Positions 1 to 4,967 of a stretch of DNA of 6,059 nt are shown here, piece by piece; the first letter of the stretch is position 1, and each line of letters opens with the position of its first letter. Position numbers and translations under genes: made by a program. The notes below the pieces were generated by a model. The model was not told the DNA's origin, did no database searches, and worked only from the letters and a program-made list of their open reading frames with translations. This DNA comes from DATJUF01 sp035524095 (lineage in GTDB: Bacteria; Desulfobacterota; Binatia; Binatales; Binataceae), in NCBI GenBank assembly GCA_035524095.1, contig DATKPK010000224.1, forward strand, positions 1 to 6,059, in the 5' to 3' direction.

Positions 1-840
1 GGCCGGATCGCGGAAGTGATCGCGGCTGAAGCACCGGACTTGGTTGCGCTTCAGGAGGCGGCGCAATGGTTGGCCGTCAGAGCGTCTGCGATGACATTGA
101 GATACGACTTTTTGCTGTCCATCCTGCGAGCGATTCATGCACTCGGCGCGTTCTATGTTCCCATAGCAATAAGCCGAAATCTGGACCGGACGGCGCCGAT
201 CGATATTGGGGGCACCCAGGTGCGAATCGTTGATCGTGATGCGGTGCTATTGAAGATTAGCGATCCGGTGAGTTGGGTGCGCCCATTCAATATTCAGTCG
301 GAGAGTTTCGCGACGCTGATGCCGATCACGAGTCCGGCGATGGGTACGATGACGGTTCCACGCAGCTGGATCGCGATTGATGCGCTAATCGATAAGAGGG
401 AGTTCCGCTTCGTCAATACTCATCTGGAATCGTACGACGCGCGGGTACAGATGGCGCAAGCGGCGGAATTGATCGCTGGAGCCTGCGATACGAATCTGCC
501 AGTGATAATAGCGGGTGACTTTAATTCAAATGCGAATCAGCAACCCGGTGACGCGCGCGAGAATGACAAGAAGGCCGCGTATAGTCATCTAGTCGCGAGT
601 GGCCTACAGGACGTATGGGCGAGTATGAATCCAGGCGATCCCGGGGATACATGCTGCCAGCGTGCCGACCTAATGAATGACGCTTCGGCGTTGTTCGAGC
701 GGATCGATTTGGTACTCACGCGAGGCGGGGTCACGCCGATTGGAGCGAAGCTGGCGGCGGATCAGCCGGATGTCAGAACAGCGAGCGGCCGCTGGCCGTC
801 GGATCATGCGGGGATAGTCGCGAAGCTGCGGATAGGCTGA
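1..840 (+). CDS. Endonuclease/exonuclease/phosphatase (EEP) family protein, 5'-truncated by window edge
   Basis: The frame is open from base 1, so the true start lies to the left. The GTG at 16 is internal, because the codons before it already read as the usual EEP lead-in (RIAEVI, then PDLVALQE). All signature motifs of this metal-dependent phosphodiesterase fold are present. In window codons these are the metal-binding Glu19 in LQE, NTHLE at about 139-143, GDFN at about 172-175, RID at about 234-236, and the terminal SDH at about 267-269 with the catalytic His. An active hydrolase of a phosphodiester or phosphoester bond is therefore likely. Family members include DNases, sphingomyelinases and inositol phosphatases, and the substrate cannot be read from this sequence. 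A CCQ element before the RID motif (about codons 218-220) could form a disulfide if the protein is exported. Any signal peptide is outside the window. No downstream + strand partner follows; the next genes converge on it. Confidence 0.9.
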   Translation, partial: GRIAEVIAAEAPDLVALQEAAQWLAVRASAMTLRYDFLLSILRAIHALGAFYVPIAISRNLDRTAPIDIGGTQVRIVDRDAVLLKISDPVSWVRPFNIQSESFATLMPITSPAMGTMTVPRSWIAIDALIDKREFRFVNTHLESYDARVQMAQAAELIAGACDTNLPVIIAGDFNSNANQQPGDARENDKKAAYSHLVASGLQDVWASMNPGDPGDTCCQRADLMNDASALFERIDLVLTRGGVTPIGAKLAADQPDVRTASGRWPSDHAGIVAKLRIG

Positions 841-874
841 AGATGCGCAGGAACGTATTTCAGCGTTCGCGATC

Positions 875-895
875 CGGCGCGGGCCGCTATTTTTT
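875..895 (+). terminator. Possible weak intrinsic terminator after the EEP gene
   Basis: CGGC (875-878) pairs with GCCG (883-886) around a 4-nt loop. Three bases later comes a run of six T (890-895). The stem is only 4 bp, so the T-run is the stronger part of the evidence. It lies about 35 bp after the EEP stop codon. Confidence 0.3.
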
Positions 896-925
896 GACCG
901 CCGATGGTTTTGGCATCGCTCCTGA

Positions 926-944
926 TCCCCCTTGGGGAGGTTTT
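926..944 (+). terminator. Possible weak intrinsic terminator
   Basis: TCCCC (926-930) pairs with GGGGA (934-938) around a 3-nt loop, followed by GG and four T (941-944). This is a short terminator-like element in the same convergent gap. Confidence 0.25.
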
Positions 945-981
945 GCCGCGGGGCTCGGTGTTCCTTTCGGCTCGTATCCTC

Positions 982-1010
982 TGCCGCCGTCGGGGCGGTA
1001 TCCCTTTTTT
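982..1010 (+). terminator. Possible intrinsic terminator, best stem in this gap
   Basis: TGCCGCC (982-988) pairs with GGCGGTA (994-1000), with one G-U pair and a 5-nt loop. TCCC and then six T (1005-1010) follow. The T-run sits four bases from the stem, a little far for a classical terminator. Confidence 0.35.
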
Positions 1011-1047
1011 AGGGGGGTAGATAATGCCTTTCTATCCTCGGTGCCAG

Positions 1048-1650
1048 TCATAGCGGGTCGGCCTCCGAGAAGAACTCTATCATGTTGCAGTCTTGCCGGC
1101 GAATTAGCAGACCTTGTGTACGCTCGATTTGTTCTTGAAACCTGCCGCTTTCGTCAATTCGCCACACTTGGGAAACGTAAATGTCCTGATCATTCGGGAA
1201 TGACGAAGCATGGGAGTCACGACCATAGTAAGCCCCTATCTTACTTCCATCTTTCAGGTGAAAGATTATCCAACAATAAGACCCTCGTCTGAAGAAGTCA
1301 TCCCATGCTGTAGGGCTGGGGTTTAGGGCAAACCAGGACGAGTACCTTACCCTGTAGCAAGAATAGCCAATGACGGCTGGAATAATCACAAGTGATGCAA
1401 TCAGTTGAAGATACGGAATCGAACTCGACCAAGATAGCTGGAGATGGCTACTTAATGTCGATAGAGCCGGAAGAATCAACGGCCAAGTCAAGGCGAAGTT
1501 TAGTATCCCGTAGGCGAGACTGAGGAAGAGACGCGTTCCAGCGTCTCTATCCTCGACCGGAACATAAAGCTCGTAGATGCTTTGGGCGACGAATCCCGGA
1601 AATACCAACAGGACGAAAAAGAAGATGCCTTTCCCTGATAAATCCGGCAA
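1048..1650 (-). CDS. DUF6338-like membrane protein with TTG start
   Basis: A 200-residue protein of unknown function. The first half has three hydrophobic stretches (about 8-28, 41-62, 79-97). TM1 contains a PGF motif (18-20), which is common in this family. The soluble C-terminal half (about 105-200) shows the pattern I associate with DUF6338: PTAWD (113-117), a short beta-rich stretch with DGSKIGAYYG (134-143), ASSFP, and a closing IEFF. The start is TTG at 1650. It is the only candidate that keeps the N-terminal helix, because the cupin stop codon lies in the same frame 12 bases upstream with no other start between. A GGGGA stretch before the TTG can serve as a weak ribosome site. Translation is probably coupled to the cupin. 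Lines counted inside the gene are about 47-50% GC, against 60-70% for lines in the amidohydrolase, which hints at a different origin. Its role is unknown. Confidence 0.8.
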   Translation of the reverse strand: MPDLSGKGIFFFVLLVFPGFVAQSIYELYVPVEDRDAGTRLFLSLAYGILNFALTWPLILPALSTLSSHLQLSWSSSIPYLQLIASLVIIPAVIGYSCYRVRYSSWFALNPSPTAWDDFFRRGSYCWIIFHLKDGSKIGAYYGRDSHASSFPNDQDIYVSQVWRIDESGRFQEQIERTQGLLIRRQDCNMIEFFSEADPL

Positions 1651-1662
1651 TCTGAATCCCCG

Positions 1663-2133
1663 TCAGGCGGCGGATTTTTTGGCGGCGGATGCCTTTGCAT
1701 CGTGAGCAGCCTGCATGCGGCGGAGTTCTTCCCATCCGAGATACGCGGTGAAGCGATTTTCGTTAAAAAAGAGCACCGGACCGTTACAGATGAAGATGTA
1801 GTCGGTGTCCTCAAGTGCAGTGGTGGCGCCGTGGACCATCCCATTGGCCTCGTAAACGTAGTCGCCAGCGTTGAGGATGCCCGTGCGGACCTGCAACTTG
1901 CCCGAAATGATGAAGGTGTGCGAGGCGGTCAGATGCTTGTGCGGTGGGGCGGTATAGCCTTTGAGCCATCGGAAGAGGACGGCCCAAGTACCCGATTCCG
2001 AGCCGGTCCAGAGGATTTTCATGAAGGCGCGCTCGGGATCGTCCGCCATCGGCATCCATTCCATTGTGGATGAGCTTACGAGCGTATCCATCAGTTCGCT
2101 GTTGAAGGGATTGATTTCCTGGGGAAGGGCCAT
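1663..2133 (-). CDS. Cupin protein, ChrR/Dke1 or 2,4'-dihydroxyacetophenone dioxygenase type
   Basis: A 156-residue single-domain cupin. Motif 1 fits G(X)5HXH(X)4-[E]: Gly59, His65, His67, with His72 where many cupins have Glu. Motif 2 is GDYVYEANGMVHG (90-102), with His101 as the last ligand. The three-His pattern without Glu, the length, and the flanking sequences (NAGDYVYE, a later ENRFTAYLGWE) resemble the family of acetylacetone dioxygenase Dke1 and 2,4'-dihydroxyacetophenone dioxygenase. Those enzymes use Fe(II) and O2 to cleave C-C bonds next to carbonyls. An iron dioxygenase acting on a diketone or hydroxy-ketone is therefore a reasonable inference, but the substrate is not shown. The tail after about 141 is an Ala/Lys-rich extension with a small duplication. 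The ATG start has a good site (TGAGGT at 2141-2146, 7-nt spacing) beside a leader hairpin. The gene is followed directly and in frame by the DUF6338 gene. Confidence 0.85.
   Translation of the reverse strand: MALPQEINPFNSELMDTLVSSSTMEWMPMADDPERAFMKILWTGSESGTWAVLFRWLKGYTAPPHKHLTASHTFIISGKLQVRTGILNAGDYVYEANGMVHGATTALEDTDYIFICNGPVLFFNENRFTAYLGWEELRRMQAAHDAKASAAKKSAA
1666..1690. repeat. 15-bp-period direct duplication at the cupin 3' end
   Basis: GGCGGCGGAT occurs at 1666-1675 and again at 1681-1690 on the + strand, separated by five T. In the cupin frame this encodes two copies of Ser-Ala-Ala around Lys-Lys, just before the stop codon. It looks like replication slippage in a low-complexity tail. 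Confidence 0.6.
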
Positions 2134-2140
2134 CGCGGGT

Positions 2141-2146
2141 ACCTCA
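2141..2146 (-). promoter_or_regulatory. Ribosome binding site of the cupin gene
   Basis: TGAGGT on the minus strand lies 7 nt before the ATG at 2133 and fixes that start. A 9-bp hairpin ends only 2 nt upstream of it, so access of the ribosome could depend on the fold of the leader. Confidence 0.65.
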
Positions 2147-2148
2147 TG

Positions 2149-2177
2149 GCAGCGGCGTGGTTCGGAATCGCCGCTGC
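2149..2177 (-). promoter_or_regulatory. Perfect 9-bp inverted repeat in the cupin leader (hairpin or operator)
   Basis: GCAGCGGCG (2149-2157) and CGCCGCTGC (2169-2177) are exact inverted copies separated by 11 bases. On the minus strand they sit between the candidate promoter and the Shine-Dalgarno site of the cupin gene. There is no T-run on either side, so this is not a classical terminator. It could be a binding site for a dimeric regulator or an RNA hairpin affecting translation. The pairing is seen directly; the function is inference. Confidence 0.5.
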
Positions 2178-2197
2178 TGCGCGTCGTGATGGTATGT

Positions 2198-2226
2198 CGT
2201 TAACTGGGGGGTCGCAGCCTTGTCAA
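2198..2226 (-). promoter_or_regulatory. Candidate sigma-70-type promoter for cupin-DUF6338
   Basis: A perfect TTGACA -35 box lies at 2226-2221 on the minus strand. Exactly 17 bases later is TTAACG (2203-2198), a poor match to the -10 consensus. Transcription would start about 20 bases before the inverted repeat. The -35 box and spacing are good; the weak -10 box keeps this tentative, and it may need an activator. Confidence 0.35.
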
Positions 2227-2260
2227 GCTAAGTCTCTAATTCCGCTAATAATAAGTCGAA

Positions 2261-2710
2261 CTATAGGCCGATGGCTATTGCGGATTGCCGCCTGGAGCGA
2301 ACATCAAGGAGTAGGGCAAAAATTACGAGCACTGAGAAAAGGTAGGCAAGGGCTGTAATCGGCAGATGGAGGAGCGAGGCGAAATGCGGTTGCCACCAAA
2401 CCGCAAAATCGGAGGCTAAAACCAAAGCAGCTATTGCCACAATGGAAAGCAGAAGCAGTTGGTGCGCTCGACCGTCAGCTTTCCGGCATGCAAATGCAGC
2501 CCACAAGCCTATTCCGAGGTATTGGAGCTCGAGAAATACGCCGAGAAATACAGTAAACCACCTCGACCCGGCGAATGCCAAAGCCGGACCTGCGAAGTCC
2601 ATCCATTGAGGTTCAAGGAAAAGCGCACAAAAGAGCAGCGTAAACGCCAGGCAAGCGAGTCTCACCGAAATTGCCACGGTGCGACGCATCAAAGAGGGAT
2701 AGCACGACAC
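2261..2710 (-). CDS. Small four-helix inner-membrane protein, unknown function
   Basis: I do not recognise the family. The frame opens with a GTG at 2722 (153 residues), but the GTG at 2710 (149 residues) is the better start: GTGAGG lies 6 nt before it as a ribosome site, while nothing suitable precedes 2722. An ATG at 2689 is possible but lacks a site. Numbered from 2722, hydrophobic segments fall at about 16-36, 56-78, 88-108 and 118-140. Arg pairs before TM1, the CRKADGR loop between TM2 and TM3, and the RSRR tail all suggest cytoplasmic N- and C-termini by the positive-inside rule. TM2 carries Glu66 and TM3 Asp105, unusual buried acids that could bind a proton or ligand. It lies upstream of the cupin on the same strand with a 127-bp gap, so co-transcription is possible but a separate promoter seems present. 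Confidence 0.65.
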   Translation of the reverse strand: MSCYPSLMRRTVAISVRLACLAFTLLFCALFLEPQWMDFAGPALAFAGSRWFTVFLGVFLELQYLGIGLWAAFACRKADGRAHQLLLLSIVAIAALVLASDFAVWWQPHFASLLHLPITALAYLFSVLVIFALLLDVRSRRQSAIAIGL

Positions 2711-2722
2711 TACGCACCTCAC

Positions 2723-2909
2723 CAGGCCCTGGCCGCTCGAAAGGATGATTTGAGTCCAAGGGGTCGGGCTGATCTGAAGCCTGGTATTAAATCCTAGAGA
2801 ATTGGGTTGATCTGAATGAGTTCACCCGAGTGAGGTGACACGAGCAGAGTCTGTTTTCGCGGAGGAATCGGCGCTTGAATCAAGGCTGGCCTGGCGGGAT
2901 GATCCCACA
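2723..2909. other. Divergent intergenic control region
   Basis: This 187-bp space lies between the starts of the membrane protein gene (-) and the PLD nuclease gene (+). It must hold promoters for at least the + strand gene. I find no pair of -35/-10 boxes good enough to call; TATTAA at 2785-2790 is the best -10-like element. The main structure is the 13-bp direct repeat listed separately. A GTG at 2835 extends the PLD frame leftwards but has no ribosome site and would place 25 unrelated residues before the signal peptide. Confidence 0.5.
2766..2816. repeat. Near-perfect 13-bp direct repeat in the divergent promoter region
   Basis: GGGCTGATCTGAA (2766-2778) and GGGTTGATCTGAA (2804-2816) match at 12 of 13 positions, 38 bp apart start to start. 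Their position between two divergent genes suits a regulator binding twice. A spacing of 38 bp is not a whole number of helical turns, so the sites would lie on different faces of the DNA. The repeat is seen directly; a regulatory role is inference. Confidence 0.45.
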
Positions 2910-3659
2910 ATGTTCGGACTCGGATTCAAACGCGTAGGCGGCGCACTAGTAGTAGCAGCCCTTCTTTTGATGGTGGCGCTCGCTGCCGCGTCAGTTCGGG
3001 CATCACAAATCGACGTGTGCTTTTCGCCTCCGCTTCCGGGCACATGCGATCCGCTGGCGACCGTCATTCAAGAGATTGACGGCTCACACAATATAATTCT
3101 CATTCAGATGTACTCACTCACTTCGCCGGAAATCGTCACGGCGCTGGTCAATGCGAAGAACCGTGCCGTTGACGTACGGGCCATTGTCGATCGGAGCCAG
3201 CTTGACCAGGACCCTGGAGATACCTCCGCTGTCAACCGGCTTGCCTTGGCTGGGATTCAGGTTCTGGTAGATAACATACCCGGGTTGATGCACGACAAGA
3301 TCATGATCATCGACGACAAGACCGTCCTGACGGGGAGCCTCAACTATACGTGGTCGGCTGAGCATCGGAATGCCGAAAACCTGCTGGTGATCAACGACCC
3401 GAAGCTTGCCGCCGAGTACGCACAGAATTGGAAGGGCGCTGCAGCTCGATCGCAGCCACTCGCGACGGCAGCGGAAAGTGGCTTGACTTCCCAACAAGAG
3501 ACGTCGGCCGGGGCGATAGTTGGGAACCGCCGCAGCATGATTTACGAATGGCCGGGATGTCCCTATTACTACAAAATCGCGCCGCGCAACCGAATCAATT
3601 TTCCAAGCAGGCAGGCGGCGGAAGCGGCCGGGTACCATGCGGCGACGAATTGCCAGTGA
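2910..3659 (+). CDS. Exported phospholipase D-like (HKD) nuclease with C-terminal Ada/sunset-like Cys domain
   Basis: A 249-residue protein from the ATG at 2910. I chose this start because it opens directly on a signal peptide: basic FKR, a hydrophobic stretch at about 10-28, and a likely cut after VRA (29-31). The frame could extend to a GTG at 2835. The PLD domain (about 33-178) has one HKD motif: His128, Lys130, Asp135, then GS (142-143) and Asn145. The later ENLLVI stretch (156-161) is also typical. Single-motif members such as Nuc and BfiI form dimers to build the active site through a phospho-histidine intermediate, and mostly cut DNA. After a Ser/Thr/Ala-rich linker (about 180-203) comes a small domain (about 205-249) with IYEWPGCPYY and a terminal NC. 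It resembles the Ada-metal-binding/sunset modules attached to secreted nucleases. Periplasmic or secreted DNase is the best guess. The amidohydrolase follows 78 bp downstream. Confidence 0.85.
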   Translation: MFGLGFKRVGGALVVAALLLMVALAAASVRASQIDVCFSPPLPGTCDPLATVIQEIDGSHNIILIQMYSLTSPEIVTALVNAKNRAVDVRAIVDRSQLDQDPGDTSAVNRLALAGIQVLVDNIPGLMHDKIMIIDDKTVLTGSLNYTWSAEHRNAENLLVINDPKLAAEYAQNWKGAAARSQPLATAAESGLTSQQETSAGAIVGNRRSMIYEWPGCPYYYKIAPRNRINFPSRQAAEAAGYHAATNCQ

Positions 3660-3682
3660 TCTCATGAACACTGATCTTCGGC

Positions 3683-3711
3683 TTGATGAAGTGGACGGGG
3701 AACGGTATTCA
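3683..3711 (+). promoter_or_regulatory. Possible promoter for the amidohydrolase
   Basis: TTGATG (3683-3688) and TATTCA (3706-3711) are separated by 17 bases and lie in the 78-bp gap before the amidohydrolase. Each matches the sigma-70 consensus only in part. If it is real, the amidohydrolase does not depend on read-through from the PLD gene. Confidence 0.25.
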
Positions 3712-3726
3712 GATAGGGCAGGTGAT

Positions 3727-3732
3727 AGGAGG
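3727..3732 (+). promoter_or_regulatory. Strong ribosome binding site of the amidohydrolase
   Basis: AGGAGG, a full Shine-Dalgarno core, lies 5 nt before the ATG at 3738 and decides that start. Confidence 0.8.
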
Positions 3733-3737
3733 ACCGT

Positions 3738-4871
3738 ATGCCGTACGCCCAAGGGCGCGTCTATAACGACGCCGACAGCCATATCATGGAGACGGAGGGT
3801 TGGCTTGCGAGCTATGCCGATCCGAAGGTGCGCGAGCGGATTCCGCCGCCGGACTTTGCGCGGACTGGCGTGATGGCGAAAGACGTCGGCGTGAAGCGCG
3901 ACTGGTCGAAGGTCAACCTTGAAACGAATCTGATGATTCTCAAGGGCTGGGGAGCATACGGCGCGTACGACCCGCAGGAACGGTCGAAGGCGTTGGACCT
4001 GCTCGGCTTCAATAAGCAACTGGTCTTCAGCTCGATCGCGTCGGGGCAGTTCTGGGGGACATTCGAGCAAAGCCAGCACGAGCCGGAATTGATGTATGGC
4101 GGGACGCGGGCGCTGAATCGGGCAATCGCGGACTTTTGCGCGCATGACAAGCGGCTGATGCCGGTCGGATTTCTTCCGCTGGACGTTCCAGAATTGGCGG
4201 AGCAGGAAATCGAGGAGGCTATCAAGCTGGGCCTGAGCTCGGTCTGGATTCCGGCGGGACCGGCGGGAGTACGCTCACCGACCCATCCGGATTTGGACGG
4301 GGTGTGGGCGCGGATGCAGGACGCCAACATGCCATTCATGCTGCACGTTGGCGCAGGAGCGCTGCCGGTGCCTGCGGCGTATCATAACAACGGAATCAAG
4401 ACGACAGATTTCCTTGGGGGTGGCGAGACGCTACGAGCGAAGGATTACATGGTGTTCCATACGCCGTCGGAGTTGTTCTTGAGCGCGATGATCCTGGATG
4501 GCGCGTTCGAGCGATTCCCGAAGCTGCGATGCGGATGTATCGAGGAGGGCGCGCTGTGGGTGGTGCCTTGGCTGAAGCGGCTCGATCAAGCGCAGGATTC
4601 TTTCATTCGGACGGAGCCCAATCTGGCGATGCCGATGAGGGCGTCCGAGTACGCACGCCGTCAAGTGCGTTTCACGCCGGTGCCGAGTGAGCCGCTCGGA
4701 TGGATGATTGAGCAGGCAGGTTCCGACCTATTCCTGTTCTCATCTGACTATCCGCATATCGAAGGCGGACGCAATCCGTTGAAGCGTTTTGAGAGCGCGA
4801 TGCCGAACGCGACTGAAGAAGATAAGGATCGTTTCTATGCGACGAATTTCACTTATCTGATGGAAGGCTAA
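3738..4871 (+). CDS. Amidohydrolase-2 family metal-dependent hydrolase/decarboxylase (ACMSD-like superfamily)
   Basis: A 377-residue TIM-barrel enzyme of the amidohydrolase-2 family (PF04909). The first strand ends in DADSHIME (11-18), giving Asp13 and His15 as likely metal ligands. HVG at 203-205 supplies another His, FHTPSE (240-245) a probable catalytic His241, EEGALWVVPW (269-278) is a common family signature, and FSSDYPHIEGG (334-344) carries the conserved Asp337. This matches the general ligand scheme of ACMSD and gamma-resorcylate decarboxylase, where one Zn or Mn ion sits on His/Asp/Glu side chains. The family includes hydrolases and non-oxidative decarboxylases of aromatic or unsaturated acids; the substrate here is unknown. 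No signal peptide is visible, so it should be cytoplasmic. A strong Shine-Dalgarno fixes the start, and a strong intrinsic terminator ends the unit 24 bp after the stop codon. The gene is GC-rich (60-70% in lines counted). The neighbouring cupin and epimerase-like genes would suit a shared catabolic theme. Confidence 0.9.
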   Translation: MPYAQGRVYNDADSHIMETEGWLASYADPKVRERIPPPDFARTGVMAKDVGVKRDWSKVNLETNLMILKGWGAYGAYDPQERSKALDLLGFNKQLVFSSIASGQFWGTFEQSQHEPELMYGGTRALNRAIADFCAHDKRLMPVGFLPLDVPELAEQEIEEAIKLGLSSVWIPAGPAGVRSPTHPDLDGVWARMQDANMPFMLHVGAGALPVPAAYHNNGIKTTDFLGGGETLRAKDYMVFHTPSELFLSAMILDGAFERFPKLRCGCIEEGALWVVPWLKRLDQAQDSFIRTEPNLAMPMRASEYARRQVRFTPVPSEPLGWMIEQAGSDLFLFSSDYPHIEGGRNPLKRFESAMPNATEEDKDRFYATNFTYLMEG

Positions 4872-4894
4872 TCGGCGGTCATAATAACGCGAAC

Positions 4895-4930
4895 AAGGGC
4901 GAGAGGAGCAATCCTCTCGCCCTTTTCATT
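4895..4930 (+). terminator. Strong rho-independent terminator after the amidohydrolase
   Basis: AAGGGCGAGAGGA (4895-4907) pairs perfectly with TCCTCTCGCCCTT (4912-4924) around a GCAA tetraloop of the stable GNRA class. T-rich sequence follows through 4931. Read in the other direction the trailing sequence is TTGTTCG, so the element should serve the minus-strand epimerase gene less well. Confidence 0.93.
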
Positions 4931-4967
4931 TTCCACTGAGACTGAGATTTAAGTTGATCCGGAAAAA

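Larger units (their letters stand above)
841..1047. other. Convergent intergenic gap, rich in G-runs
   Basis: This is the 207-bp space between the ends of the EEP gene (+) and the DUF6338 gene (-). It contains several runs of four to six G on the + strand and three small hairpins each followed by a T-run, listed separately. An ATG at 843 opens a 149-codon frame that runs on into the antisense of the DUF6338 gene. It has no convincing Shine-Dalgarno site and no recognisable domain, so I treat it as chance. I see no RNA gene here. Confidence 0.6.

Noticed and set aside
933..1017. G-quadruplex from the + strand G-runs
   Set aside because: The loops between the G-runs are far too long for a normal quadruplex.
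843..1292. 149-codon + strand frame starting just after the EEP stop
   Set aside because: No clear ribosome site, no domain, and its second half is antisense to the well-supported DUF6338 gene.
1672..1680. Six-A run at the cupin 3' end (minus strand) as a programmed frameshift site
   Set aside because: The phase is GCC AAA AAA TCC, which does not fit the X XXY YYZ slippery heptamer, and the downstream gene is already in the same frame, so no shift is needed.
1702..2203. Overlapping + strand frames opposite the cupin gene and its leader
   Set aside because: They carry no recognisable domain, and the minus-strand cupin has full motifs and a clear ribosome site.
2835..2909. N-terminal extension of the PLD nuclease from a GTG at 2835
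   Set aside because: There is no Shine-Dalgarno at a usable distance, and the extension would bury a good signal peptide that starts at the ATG at 2910.
3114..4145. 343-codon minus-strand frame across the PLD and amidohydrolase genes
   Set aside because: It is antisense to two genes with intact catalytic motifs, is Arg/Pro-rich as shadow frames of GC-rich genes are, and shows no domain.
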